Assembly: GCA_049966155.1 (NCBI GenBank)
Contig: JBMFVE010000007.1
Span: 1-64,000 of the forward strand
DNA length: 64,000 bases
From: JBMFVE01 sp049966155
Lineage (GTDB): Bacteria; Bacteroidota; Ignavibacteria; Kryptoniales; JAKASW01
Direction: 5' to 3'
The position numbers and the translations under genes were made by a program. A model generated the notes under the pieces. It made no database searches, had not been told where the DNA came from, and saw nothing but the letters and a program-made list of their open reading frames with translations. This document shows positions 52,855 to 62,636 of this stretch, one piece after another (position 1 is the first letter of the stretch; each line of letters starts with the position of its first letter).

Positions 52855-53729
52855 TGTTGAAACATTTCTAAAATCACCACTGACAGAATCACAAGGGCAC
52901 CTCCTGCCAGCTGTGTTACCTTCATCCCTTCGCCCAATACAAAGAAGGCTGTAACAATCGCAACGACTGGCTCAAGAGTCGACACTATCACTGCTGTGGA
53001 TGGGACAAGATACTTTAACCCTGAAAAGTAAAAAAAGTACGGTATTAAGACAGATGTCATTGAAAAGATTAGCAAAGCAGGTATATGCATAACCCTGATG
53101 GCAGCGTACACGGATGGAAAAGTAAAATCAAACAAAATCCAGAACAAGGAAGCAAAAAGAAGAGTATATGCAAGAGCAGTCCAGGTACTGTAATCCTTTG
53201 CCGCAACTCGATTATAGACATTAAAGAATGCAAAGAAAAAAGATGATAGAATTCCCAGAACGATTCCCGTCGAAGAGAGTTTGACACTGGAGCCAAAAGC
53301 CCCAAGCAGTATTGCAGTACCTGACAGTGAAAGACCTATTGCAAGAATTTTCACAGGAGTAATCTTTTCGTGCTTTGCCAGAACCGCATATGCTGCAACA
53401 AGAACAGGAGCTGTATACTGCATAAGGATAGCAATCCCAACTCCAGTTACCTGCATTGCAGCATAGTATGTATAGTTTGATCCTGCAATCCCAAAAACTC
53501 CAAGGAAGGCAAAGTCACTCAGATCGCGAACACGAACAACCAATAAGTTTCTGTCATAAATGAGCAATAAAGAAAAAAGCGTTATTGCAGCAATGATTAC
53601 CCTTGATTCCACCACCAGAAGCGTTGAATATGAGTGGCTGAACAGAAATTTAGCAGCTGTACCGGACGAACCCCAGAATACTGCAGCTGCAAAAATGTAA
53701 AGATAACCCTTTATTCGAGAGTCAATCAT
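52851..53729 (-). CDS. EamA/DMT-family transporter
   Basis: About 292 residues with ten hydrophobic helices in two EamA repeats (GYLYIFAAAVFWGSSGTAAKFL at the N-terminus in part; SSTGIVLGILSSFFFAFFNVY at the second). Members export amino acids or metabolites; substrate unknown. A TTG at 53748-53750 would add seven residues; neither start has a clear ribosome site. Coupled to trmH by 4 bases. Confidence 0.87.
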   Translation of the reverse strand: MIDSRIKGYLYIFAAAVFWGSSGTAAKFLFSHSYSTLLVVESRVIIAAITLFSLLLIYDRNLLVVRVRDLSDFAFLGVFGIAGSNYTYYAAMQVTGVGIAILMQYTAPVLVAAYAVLAKHEKITPVKILAIGLSLSGTAILLGAFGSSVKLSSTGIVLGILSSFFFAFFNVYNRVAAKDYSTWTALAYTLLFASLFWILFDFTFPSVYAAIRVMHIPALLIFSMTSVLIPYFFYFSGLKYLVPSTAVIVSTLEPVVAIVTAFFVLGEGMKVTQLAGGALVILSVVILEMFQQ

Positions 53730-53790
53730 ATTATTTTTGAGGAATGTCAAAGGTCAAGAGCTAAAGGCTCAATGCTGAGCCGATTTACTT

Positions 53791-54243
53791 TTACCTTGTG
53801 GATGTTTTCCCCCATTTTAATACTTCTATACGTACCCTGGCCGTGCCATTTTTAATCATGTCAATTTTGCGCGCTGCCGCCTCAGAAAGGTCTAAAATAC
53901 GGTCATGCCTTTCAGGACCGCGATCGTTAACCGTCACAATAACCACCTTGCCATTCTCAAGATTTGTAACACGAAGGACGGTACCAAAAGGGAATTCACG
54001 GTGAGCAGCTGTCATTGCGTTCCTGTTAAAAACATCTCCGCTTGCCGTTTTTTCCCCGTTGAATTCATATGAATAAAACGAAGCTGTTCCTTCGATTGTA
54101 AGCAAAGGTTTGTTAAAGCTAACATCGGACTCGGCTCTGTCGGATCCTTCCCCTCCCGAAGCAGATGTAAACCTGACAGCTGAGGAGCATCCACTCAAGA
54201 CTATGGCAATTAGTCCAATAATTGGGAGATTTCTGTAAGTCAA
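53791..54243 (-). CDS. rlpA: Septal ring lytic transglycosylase RlpA-family lipoprotein
   Basis: 150 residues: lipoprotein signal (IVLSGCSS, Cys19) and a double-psi beta-barrel with GTASFYSYEFNGEKTASGD, the NRNAMTAAHREFPFGTVLRV active-site stretch (His) and NDRGPERHDRILDLSEAAA. It cleaves denuded glycan strands at the septum in well-studied species. The SPOR domain of E. coli RlpA is absent. It overlaps manC by 4 bases and sits near alr. Confidence 0.93.
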   Translation of the reverse strand: MTYRNLPIIGLIAIVLSGCSSAVRFTSASGGEGSDRAESDVSFNKPLLTIEGTASFYSYEFNGEKTASGDVFNRNAMTAAHREFPFGTVLRVTNLENGKVVIVTVNDRGPERHDRILDLSEAAARKIDMIKNGTARVRIEVLKWGKTSTR

Positions 54244-55322
54244 ACCAGATCCTGACGATTTTGTTTCCTCAAAATATCCACGATCTCTTTAACAGACTGA
54301 GATCTTCCTCTTCGACAAATCAAAAGAGCATCTTCTGTTTCAACAACGACAATGTCGTTTATGCCTACCAGGGCTATGAGATGTTGATTACCCATAACAA
54401 AATTGTTTGAGCTTTCAAAAGATATGACATCCCCAACAAATGTGTTGCCCTGTTGATCCTTGTCGCTCAGCCTGTAAACTTCATCCCATGATCCGACATC
54501 ACTCCATATAAAATTGCTCGGTATTGTTAGTACATTTGATGCCTTCTCCATAACCGCATAATCAATTGAAATAGAATTTACCCGCAGGTAAAATTCATTC
54601 AATATTCTTTCAAAACTGGATGAGCCAAAAGCTGTTCTCAACTGTTTGTAGAAGTCAGAAAAATGAACGAGATTTTTCTCAAGCTCCCTAACAATGACAT
54701 CAGTTCTCCAGACAAACATACCACTGTTCCACAGGTACTCGCCGCTTTCAATAAACTTAGCTGCTGTTTCTGGGTTAGGCTTCTCTTTAAATTCTATGAC
54801 CTTCCTTGCCCCGTAATTTCTTAATTCAGGATCATCAACATCTTTTTCAAAATGAATGTATCCAAATCCAGTCTCCGGATAAGTTGGTCGGATACCCAGC
54901 GTAACAAGGCTGTTTCTCTTGTAAGCAACCTGAGACGCATTCTTCAACTGAGCAATGTAATTATCTTCCTGAGAGATTAGGTGGTCGGATGGAAGAACAA
55001 TCATTACCGAATCTTCAGCTTGAGAAGATATAACCGATGCCGCCGTGGCAATACAAGGCGCGGTGTTTCTTCCAAATGGTTCGGCTATAACATTTGATTC
55101 CAGCAGCTCGGGTACCTGACTGAGGGCAACCCCTTTTTGAATCTGATTGGTTATAACGTAAACATTTTCCGGTTTCACCAGCCTGGTAATCCGCTGCCAG
55201 GTTCTCTGAAACAACGTCTTATCGCCAAAAACCGCCTGAAACTGTTTCGGCATGCTTTCCCGGCTCTTGGGCCAAAATCTTGACCCCACGCCGCCGGCCA
55301 TAATTACCGCATAAATTTTCAT
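54240..55322 (-). CDS. manC: Mannose-1-phosphate guanylyltransferase
   Basis: 360 residues: nucleotidyltransferase signature MAGGVGSRFWPKSRE (~8-22), FGRNTAPCIATAA (~83-95), VLPSDHLI, FGYIHFE, FKEKPNPETA, NSGMFVW, DYAVMEKA and NFIWSDVGSWDEVY. Produces GDP-mannose from GTP and mannose-1-P. It has no C-terminal isomerase domain of bifunctional enzymes. It follows alr by 5 bases and overlaps rlpA by 4. Confidence 0.94.
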   Translation of the reverse strand: MKIYAVIMAGGVGSRFWPKSRESMPKQFQAVFGDKTLFQRTWQRITRLVKPENVYVITNQIQKGVALSQVPELLESNVIAEPFGRNTAPCIATAASVISSQAEDSVMIVLPSDHLISQEDNYIAQLKNASQVAYKRNSLVTLGIRPTYPETGFGYIHFEKDVDDPELRNYGARKVIEFKEKPNPETAAKFIESGEYLWNSGMFVWRTDVIVRELEKNLVHFSDFYKQLRTAFGSSSFERILNEFYLRVNSISIDYAVMEKASNVLTIPSNFIWSDVGSWDEVYRLSDKDQQGNTFVGDVISFESSNNFVMGNQHLIALVGINDIVVVETEDALLICRRGRSQSVKEIVDILRKQNRQDLV

Positions 55323-55327
55323 GTTTT

Positions 55328-56464
55328 TTAATCATTTGTTGTTGAAATATCTCCAGGATATAACCTTGGAACCCTGCTGTTCAAATTGCACAGGACTTCG
55401 TAGGGAATGGTTCCAAGGGCATCTGCAATGTCCCACGCAGTTATCTTTTCCTCACCATCCTCTCCAATCAGTGTAACTTCATCTCCTGTCTGGACACTGT
55501 AATCGGTCCCCAGATCGACCATTATGTGGTCCATTGTTATGGTTCCAACAACAGGATATCGCTTCCCCCGAATCAGCACACTTGCCTTACCGGACAATAA
55601 CCGCGAATAACCGTCGCCATACCCTATTGGTATGACTCCAATTCTCGTGTTCTTGTGCGGCGTAAAATATCTCCTTCCATAACTAATGCTTGCCTGGAGA
55701 GGAAAATTCTTTATTAGAACAACTTCAGAAACCAGTCGAAGGGGAATCCTTATTGGTACCGACTGACTGGTTTCATGCGATGGGTAATAACCATACATCA
55801 TAATTCCGGGTCTGACCATATCAAAATAAGAATCCTTCATATCAAGAATAGCACCACTGTTTGCAATGTGAAACATTACATTGGACATATCCCCAATACC
55901 AAACATCTCTTCTCTAAGTTTCCTGAATGTCAACAGCTGCCTGCGCGCAAATTCCTTATTCCGTTCATCAGAAGTTGCAAAATGGGAGAAAACTCCTACA
56001 AGCTGCAAGGAATCGAGACGTAAAATCAATTGAACCGCTTCTAAAGCTTCTTTAGGAAAAAAACCAATTCTTCCCATACCTGTGTCAACTTTCACCTGAA
56101 CTCGGGCTTTTTTATGTGCGCTGCGGGCAACACCGTTTAATAAATAAGCAGTCTCCATTGAAGTAATTGTTGCATCAATGTCGAACCTAACAAAAGATTC
56201 AATGTTATCTTCAACAGGCGGTGAGAAAGCTAACACTGGAGCATTCACATATTTTCTCAGTTCGATTGCTTCTTCAACCAATGCGACTCCTAAATAAGCG
56301 GCACCTGCCTTCAGTGCACTCTTTGCCACCTGTACCATGCCGTGCCCGTAGGCATTTGCTTTCACCACCGCCATTACTTTTGTAGAATGGCCAACCCTCT
56401 CCTGAATTTGCTTAAGATTATACTCTATATTTGTTAAGTTTACCTCGGCTCTTGTCACTCTCAT
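55328..56464 (-). CDS. alr: Alanine racemase
   Basis: 378 residues. PLP Lys35 is in VVKANAYGHG; RVQVKVDTGMGRIGF, HIANSGAI, MVRPGIMMYGYYP (near 217) and the second catalytic Tyr in SISYGRRYFT follow. C-terminal beta domain has GTITMDHIMVDLG and NLNSRVPRLY. Makes D-alanine for peptidoglycan. 45 bases after the histidine kinase stop. Confidence 0.96.
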   Translation of the reverse strand: MRVTRAEVNLTNIEYNLKQIQERVGHSTKVMAVVKANAYGHGMVQVAKSALKAGAAYLGVALVEEAIELRKYVNAPVLAFSPPVEDNIESFVRFDIDATITSMETAYLLNGVARSAHKKARVQVKVDTGMGRIGFFPKEALEAVQLILRLDSLQLVGVFSHFATSDERNKEFARRQLLTFRKLREEMFGIGDMSNVMFHIANSGAILDMKDSYFDMVRPGIMMYGYYPSHETSQSVPIRIPLRLVSEVVLIKNFPLQASISYGRRYFTPHKNTRIGVIPIGYGDGYSRLLSGKASVLIRGKRYPVVGTITMDHIMVDLGTDYSVQTGDEVTLIGEDGEEKITAWDIADALGTIPYEVLCNLNSRVPRLYPGDISTTND

Positions 56465-56509
56465 ATAATAAAAATCTAAGAATAAGGAGGGAGAATCAAA
56501 AGGACAAAA

Positions 56510-57904
56510 TTAACTGTGGCTGGATATCGGTATTTTTATTAATACTGAAGTCCCTTCATCAGGTCTGCTTGTGATTTCAATACTCCCCTTGTGTTCCTCA
56601 ACTATTTTCTTTGTGATGGACAACCCCAAACCACTTCCCTGAATCTCACCACTTCTGGCCTCTTTCGTTCTATAAAAACGATTAAATATGTACGGCAGGT
56701 CTTCTGAATTTATACCAATGCCGTTGTCCGACACTAAAAAAAGAGCATAATCTCCTTTTCGCTCCGTCTTTACCACAACCACTCGGACAGGTTTTGATTT
56801 GTCGCTATATTTAATAGCGTTTTCGATAACATTCGAAAGGGCTCTACCAAGGGAATCCCTATCAGCAAGAACGGTTGATTCTGATGAAAGATGAACTTCC
56901 ACTTTCACACCTTTTGCAAAAGCCAGATTGGTTAGACGACTGACAATTTCGGCAACCAGACTGTCCACATCTACATGCTCGGCAGCTTTAAATCCACCTG
57001 ATAATTCCAGACGAGAAAAGAATATTAAATCAGTTGCAATCTTTACAGCACGCTCCACCTCTAATTGCAAGTTCTTTAAATTATCAATTTCGGGCTGAGA
57101 CAGGTTCGGGTTCATTAAGAGCATTTCAATCTCAGTTTGTATTACCGTAAGAGGAGTCTTGAGCTCATGTGAGGCATCCACAATAAAGTTCCTTTCCAAT
57201 TGGAAAAGGCTTTGCAATTTATCTACAAGATCGTTGAATGACTCACTGACTTTTTTAATCTCATCATTTGAGTCGGGAACTGGAATTGGCCTTAAAGATC
57301 CACTTACTTCAATTTTATCAATTTCAGCAGCAACGGTGTCAAGAGGCTTCAATGCACGTTTGGATATGAATAAAGAACCCGCAGCAACAATAATTATAGA
57401 AATCGGTGCTAAGACAATCAGAATATTTCCGAGTCGATCTTTTGATTCTTCAAGATATGACGATGAAGCAAAAACGTACACACTCCCCACCGGCTTTTCA
57501 CCAATCTCAAACTCACGACGAATTCCGATGTACTTACGGCCGGCCTCTTCGAGTCGAATGATATCTCTGGTCATTGAGGCGGAATTTCTGATTGCGCTTA
57601 ATTTTAAACCGTTAAGGGAGATAATTTCTCTTCCTGTTGAATCAAAAACTGTTACATGAAGTATACCTAATTTATTTTCAAACAATGAAATAGCTTCCTG
57701 TAAGTCTTCTTTTACACCCAAAGGGGTGCTTAAATCTGTTTCTGACAACCTGTCAACCACACTTTGCGCTGCTGACTTTAACGCAAACAGGAAAGAGTCA
57801 CGGGAGGAAGTTTCGTTAATTTCATACAGTGCGTAACTCAGGATTAGTACGACTGCAGCATATGCAATTGTAAAAAAAGCTGCAATCCGCAGCTTGATCG
57901 TCAA
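56510..57904 (-). CDS. Membrane sensor histidine kinase
   Basis: 464 residues: transmembrane helix ~7-27, a periplasmic sensor domain (~30-155), helix ~160-180, HAMP (~183-236), HisKA with His246 (DASHELKTPL) and HATPase with NVIENAIKYS, DNGIGI and GSGLGLSITKKI. Overlaps its response regulator by 4 bases and lies downstream of the RND pump, which suggests control of that pump by envelope stress or a drug/metal signal, by context only. Confidence 0.95.
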   Translation of the reverse strand: MTIKLRIAAFFTIAYAAVVLILSYALYEINETSSRDSFLFALKSAAQSVVDRLSETDLSTPLGVKEDLQEAISLFENKLGILHVTVFDSTGREIISLNGLKLSAIRNSASMTRDIIRLEEAGRKYIGIRREFEIGEKPVGSVYVFASSSYLEESKDRLGNILIVLAPISIIIVAAGSLFISKRALKPLDTVAAEIDKIEVSGSLRPIPVPDSNDEIKKVSESFNDLVDKLQSLFQLERNFIVDASHELKTPLTVIQTEIEMLLMNPNLSQPEIDNLKNLQLEVERAVKIATDLIFFSRLELSGGFKAAEHVDVDSLVAEIVSRLTNLAFAKGVKVEVHLSSESTVLADRDSLGRALSNVIENAIKYSDKSKPVRVVVVKTERKGDYALFLVSDNGIGINSEDLPYIFNRFYRTKEARSGEIQGSGLGLSITKKIVEEHKGSIEITSRPDEGTSVLIKIPISSHS

Positions 57905-58581
57905 CTGTTATCTCCTTCACTCAGCGTGTAACCTGCTCCTCTTACCGTACGGATTAATTTTAATTCAAATCCCTCATCAATCTTTTTACGCAGGAGCTTG
58001 ATGAACGCATCAATAACGTTGCTCCGGGGATCAAAGTTAATATCCCACACATGCTCTGAAATTTGTTCTCTTGTTAAAATCCTGTTCTTATTTTCCATCA
58101 GGTAATTCAAGAGCGCAAATTCTTTGCTTGTTAACTCTATTCTCCTGCCCCCTCTTTTCACAGTTAGTGAAACAGGATCCAGTATAAGATCGGCAGCTGA
58201 TAGAACTGGATGTTTATCTTCTGATTGCCTTCGGTGCAACGCTCTTATACGTGCAAGCAGTTCCCCGGCATGAAAAGGCTTTGGGAGATAATCGTCTGCA
58301 CCAGTATCAAGTCCGCGGATCCTGTTATCCACCTCATCAAGAGCCGTAAGCATTAAAATGGGGACGTTTACAGATCCCTTTCGCAGTTCAGTGCATACCT
58401 CAAAGCCACTTATGTCCGGTAGCATTAAATCCAGGACAACAATATCATAATCATTCGTTTTAGCCAGAAAAATTGCTTCTTTCCCATTTGCGGTGACATC
58501 GACAGCAAAGTGCTGTGTTATGAACAATTTTTTTAAAGTTCTCTGCAGGCTTTGATCGTCCTCAACGAGGAGAATTCTCAT
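57901..58581 (-). CDS. OmpR-family response regulator
   Basis: 226 residues: REC domain with phospho-acceptor Asp51 (VVLDLMLPD), Thr/Lys switch residues (MLTALDE, LPKPF) and a winged-helix DNA-binding domain (~130-220) with LTSKEFALLNYLMENK and RTVRGAGYTL. Its ATG lies within the end of the RND pump gene (20-base overlap), so it is translated with the pump. Confidence 0.96.
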   Translation of the reverse strand: MRILLVEDDQSLQRTLKKLFITQHFAVDVTANGKEAIFLAKTNDYDIVVLDLMLPDISGFEVCTELRKGSVNVPILMLTALDEVDNRIRGLDTGADDYLPKPFHAGELLARIRALHRRQSEDKHPVLSAADLILDPVSLTVKRGGRRIELTSKEFALLNYLMENKNRILTREQISEHVWDINFDPRSNVIDAFIKLLRKKIDEGFELKLIRTVRGAGYTLSEGDNS

Positions 58582-61500
58582 ATATTATCCGCTTCCTTCT
58601 GAATAAAACATAAGTACCTGGAAGAAGAAATAAAAGGAGAAACGAAGATACAGAAAACCCACCGATGACAGCAACTGCAAGGGGCTGCTGCATTTGAGCG
58701 CCAGCACCTATACCGAGAGCAAGGGGCGCCAAAGCAAATACTGCTGCAAGTGTTGTCATTAAAATTGGCCTTGCCCTTACCTTCGAAGCTTCGATGATCG
58801 CATCTTCAGACTCCATCCCTTCTGCCTCGAACTTTTTTGCCATATGAATTATAAAAATTGCATTTTCAGCAACAATGCCTACCATCATTATCATTCCAAC
58901 AAAACTTGAGATATTAAATGTTATGTTCGTCAGGTGGAGCGCTAGTAAAACGCCAAACAATGAAGCGAGATTTGTTGAAAAGACTATAACAGGGACGCTA
59001 AAACTTTCAAATTCGAAAAGCAGAACGAGCATTACCAGTAAAGAAGCAGTGATGAGGACAATCAATAAACCAACAAACGATTCTTGCTGACTCTGATACT
59101 GCCCGCCAAATGAATACGTAACGCCCTGAGGAAGTATCAGCCTGGCAGAAAGAACCCTCTTTATGTCAGATATCGCACTACCCAGATCTCTCCCGGAAAG
59201 TCTTGCCGTAACAGGCACCATGATTTTCAAATCTTCCCTGTCAATTTCACTCTGGCCTTTTAAAACGCCAATATTGGCAACATCCTTAATCCCGACGAAA
59301 AATCCATTGGCCGATTTAATTCGAGCATCCTCAATTTGCTGAAGTGATGAGCGATATTCAGCCGGGTAACGAACCCTTACAGCGATTAGCTTTTCACCCC
59401 GAAGTACATATGTATCTGCGCTTCCTTCCATAATGGTGCGAAGTTGAGATTGGATTTCATCAAAACTGAGCCCCGCACGTGCAGCTTTAACTGGATCCGG
59501 ACGAACGACAATGGAAGGCCCAGAAATGACTATGCCGTTAAAAACGTCCACAACACCTGGAACTGTTTTTATTAACTCAGCAACTTCCCTTGCAACTGAT
59601 TCAATTGTCTGTTGGTCAGGGCCAAAAATCTTTATCTCAATTGGCGCAGGAGTGTTGGTTAAATCTCCAATAAGATCCTGCATGGCCTGACCGAAGTCAA
59701 TCCTAAGTGCCGGCTCAGACATTTCAATTTTAGTGCGGAGTTCATCGATAATCTGGAACACTGAACGACTCCGATTTTTCTTCAACTTTATTAAAAAATC
59801 GCCTGTATTTGGTTCAGTTATGAAAAATCCCAGCTGAGTTCCTGTCCTTCGTGAATAAGAATCGACTTCCGGTATTGACATTACTATTTTCTCTACATCA
59901 TCAAGCATTCTGTTAGTTTCATCCAGGCTCGTTCCCGGCGGCGATGAATAATCCAGAACAAACGATCCTTCATCCATGTCTGGCATAAATCCACTTCCAA
60001 TGCTGTGGTATAAGAAATACGTTGCGGTTAATAAGACAAGAACGAAGACTGGCGATAACATTTTCCACTTAACCAGTGTTCTCAGGCTTTCCTCATATTT
60101 TTTTGCAATCCAGTGTTTCGAGGTTTCCTCGCGTCGAAGCTCCTTTTCGGCGTCCTTTGGCTTTATAAACTTTTCCGATAAAAGAGGAACAAGTGTAATT
60201 GAATAAACAAGAGATACAATGAGTGCTACTGCCATCGTCAGTGCTAATGATTTAAAAAATGCCCCTGACACACCTGTTAAGAAGGCAAAAGGCAAGAACA
60301 CAACAACAGTACTCAAACTCGAGCCAATTACTGCCGGTAGGAGCTCTTTTAATGAAGATGAGACTGCATCTCTAATCTTTCCACCTTCCAGGCGCAAATG
60401 CCTGAAAATATTTTCAATCAGGACAACCGTATCATCAATTATCAACCCAATAGCTGCTGCAATCCCGCCAAGCGTCATAATGTTTAAAGTTTCTCCTGAC
60501 GCATACAGGAAGAACAGCGTTGTTGCAACCACAGCAGGCACGCTTATAATTGCAACGGCACTTATTCGAAAACTTCTTAAAAAAAGGAACAATACCACTA
60601 TTGCTAATAGGATTCCGATCAATAAAGAGTCACGCGCACTCCCAATTGAACTGCTTATGAAGTCCCCCTGATCATAAAAGTACTTTATTTTGACACCAGG
60701 TGGTATTACACCGCGCAGCTTTTCAAGCTCGGATCTGACATCTTTTCCAATTTGAACGGTGTTTCCTCCAGGCTGCCTGATAATGTTCACAAGGACCGCC
60801 TTTCTGCCGTCAGCTGTCACACGGATATATTCAATTTTCTCGGATGGGGTTACTGTTGCCAGATCTCCAACTGTTACCGGCATGTTGTTTTTGAAAGCAA
60901 CCACGGTCTTACTTATTTCATTTATATCACCATAAAGCCCATTAACAAGGCTGAGATAGATTTGATAATTCCTTTCAACCAACCCTGTTGCCGAGACAAA
61001 ATTTGTTCTTTGAATTGCGTTAGAAACATCGTTTATACTCAACTGATAGCTTTGAAGTTTTTGCGGATCCACCCTTACAAGAAATTCCCTTTTTTTACCC
61101 CCCACAATTCTAACTTCAGCAACGCCATTTACCCTGACTAAAGCTGGACGAATGACATAATAAGCCAGATCCCTTAATTGAACCTGGTCAAGAGAGTCAG
61201 AAGTTAGACTGAATCCTTCTATGGGAAAAACAGTTGCGTTCATCCGCTCAATATCAATGGACACCGTAGGAGGTAGTTGATTCCTTATGCTTGAAACCTT
61301 CCCCTGCAGTAGCTGAAGCGCCTGAATGATATCAGTTCCCCATCGAAAATTTATGGATATTTCAGAAGAACCCCTGCTTGTCGCTGACCTAACTAGCACC
61401 ACTCCTGGGATCGATCGAGCAGCCTCCTCAAGTGGTCTGGTTACCTCTATCATCATTCTGTCAGCCGGTTCCTCACCGTTGTCAGCTATCATCACAATGC

Positions 61501-61630
61501 GGGGAAAATCTATGTTAGGAAATAAAGATATAGGCATCCTGTATAATGCAAACACTCCTGCCAGACTTAAAACAATAGCTGTGAAAGTTATTGCCTTTTG
61601 ATGTCGCTCAACAAATTGAAACCAATTCAT
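58562..61630 (-). CDS. RND-family efflux transporter permease
   Basis: 1022 residues with 12 helices and two periplasmic loops. Helix 4 carries the Asp399-Asp400 pair in GLIIDDTVVLIENIF, as in drug-type AcrB. Helix 10, though, reads MVGIVAENAIFIIHM with Glu922 where AcrB has Lys940, a feature nearer metal-type CusA. PDMDEGSF near 556 also recalls the metal/HME group. It forms a tripartite pump with the adaptor and TolC-like gene just upstream. Ribosome site AGAGGA. Confidence 0.94.
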   Translation of the reverse strand: MNWFQFVERHQKAITFTAIVLSLAGVFALYRMPISLFPNIDFPRIVMIADNGEEPADRMMIEVTRPLEEAARSIPGVVLVRSATSRGSSEISINFRWGTDIIQALQLLQGKVSSIRNQLPPTVSIDIERMNATVFPIEGFSLTSDSLDQVQLRDLAYYVIRPALVRVNGVAEVRIVGGKKREFLVRVDPQKLQSYQLSINDVSNAIQRTNFVSATGLVERNYQIYLSLVNGLYGDINEISKTVVAFKNNMPVTVGDLATVTPSEKIEYIRVTADGRKAVLVNIIRQPGGNTVQIGKDVRSELEKLRGVIPPGVKIKYFYDQGDFISSSIGSARDSLLIGILLAIVVLFLFLRSFRISAVAIISVPAVVATTLFFLYASGETLNIMTLGGIAAAIGLIIDDTVVLIENIFRHLRLEGGKIRDAVSSSLKELLPAVIGSSLSTVVVFLPFAFLTGVSGAFFKSLALTMAVALIVSLVYSITLVPLLSEKFIKPKDAEKELRREETSKHWIAKKYEESLRTLVKWKMLSPVFVLVLLTATYFLYHSIGSGFMPDMDEGSFVLDYSSPPGTSLDETNRMLDDVEKIVMSIPEVDSYSRRTGTQLGFFITEPNTGDFLIKLKKNRSRSVFQIIDELRTKIEMSEPALRIDFGQAMQDLIGDLTNTPAPIEIKIFGPDQQTIESVAREVAELIKTVPGVVDVFNGIVISGPSIVVRPDPVKAARAGLSFDEIQSQLRTIMEGSADTYVLRGEKLIAVRVRYPAEYRSSLQQIEDARIKSANGFFVGIKDVANIGVLKGQSEIDREDLKIMVPVTARLSGRDLGSAISDIKRVLSARLILPQGVTYSFGGQYQSQQESFVGLLIVLITASLLVMLVLLFEFESFSVPVIVFSTNLASLFGVLLALHLTNITFNISSFVGMIMMVGIVAENAIFIIHMAKKFEAEGMESEDAIIEASKVRARPILMTTLAAVFALAPLALGIGAGAQMQQPLAVAVIGGFSVSSFLLLFLLPGTYVLFRRKRIIYENSPR

Positions 61631-61652
61631 TCCAATTTCCTCTCGGTGCTTT

Positions 61653-62636
61653 TCAGTTACCTCTTTTCACAATTACCAGGGTTGAATCTGGAAGGCCGTA
61701 ACCTCCTACTGTTGCAACCAGATCTCCCTGCTTAAGTCCACTCTTAATTTCGACATGTGCCGTGTCTGATACACCAACCTCAACAGGAGTAAGCAAGGCC
61801 AGGCTATCACCCTGAATTTTAACCACAAAGTATTTGTTCAGCTCATCATCATGATAAACTGCTGGCTTGGGAACAATAAGTGTTCCAATATGTTCCCCCA
61901 CAAGGATATCAGCTGCTCCAAAGGTTCCCGACTTAATTAAATCGTGAGTCTTATTCAAACTTATGCGAACTTTAATTGTCTGGCTGTTGAGATCAGCTGA
62001 AGGACTAAAAGCTGTAATACTCCCATCCGCAATATCTTTTTGCAAACCGGGCACACTTAGAGTTACAGGCTGACCGACCTTAAGCCTGGGCATATCCTCA
62101 ACTGGAACATCTGCAAGAAAGTATGCCGTTCGCAGGTCGATAACCTCAGCAACGTCTGTCCCTTCACTTATGTATTCCCCCTCAGAAACAAAACGCGCAT
62201 TAACAATACCGGAAAATGGTGCGATAACATTTATTTTTGAGGCTGTCTCTTCAGCTAACTGCAAGGCCTTTCGAGCGTCCTCTTTCTCTTTTTCTGTTTG
62301 TGCTAATTGTAAGAGCTGTTTTGCTCCTGTGATGACAGCATCGGATTCTTTTGAAATTAAAGTCGCTATTGCTTCCCCTTTTTTTACTGCATCTCCTTCA
62401 AGAACGTAAACCTTCAGGATTTTTCCTGCTATTGGGGATTTGACCTTTTGGTCATGTACCACCATAAAACTGCCGGTGACATGAAGATGTTCAAATATTG
62501 ACCCACGTTCCACCTGTGCCACCTTAACTGAAGCGCGGGGAGCAACAGAGGTTTTATCATCCGATTTGCTCTTTCCGCACCCATAAATGACAGTGAAAAT
62601 ACCTATTATTAATGCAGGGAGAATGATCCTTCTCAT
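61653..62636 (-). CDS. RND efflux periplasmic adaptor (membrane fusion protein), lipoprotein
   Basis: About 327 residues. The chosen ATG (MRRIILPALIIG) gives a 4-base overlap with the TolC-like gene and has GGAG nine bases upstream; a longer start at 62651 is also open. Lipobox VIYGC anchors it. Lipoyl half-motifs (GKILKVYVLEGDAVKKGEAIATL; APFSGIVNARFVSEGEYI in part) flank a short helical hairpin (~85-125), followed by beta-barrel and proximal domains. Confidence 0.92.
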   Translation of the reverse strand: MRRIILPALIIGIFTVIYGCGKSKSDDKTSVAPRASVKVAQVERGSIFEHLHVTGSFMVVHDQKVKSPIAGKILKVYVLEGDAVKKGEAIATLISKESDAVITGAKQLLQLAQTEKEKEDARKALQLAEETASKINVIAPFSGIVNARFVSEGEYISEGTDVAEVIDLRTAYFLADVPVEDMPRLKVGQPVTLSVPGLQKDIADGSITAFSPSADLNSQTIKVRISLNKTHDLIKSGTFGAADILVGEHIGTLIVPKPAVYHDDELNKYFVVKIQGDSLALLTPVEVGVSDTAHVEIKSGLKQGDLVATVGGYGLPDSTLVIVKRGN

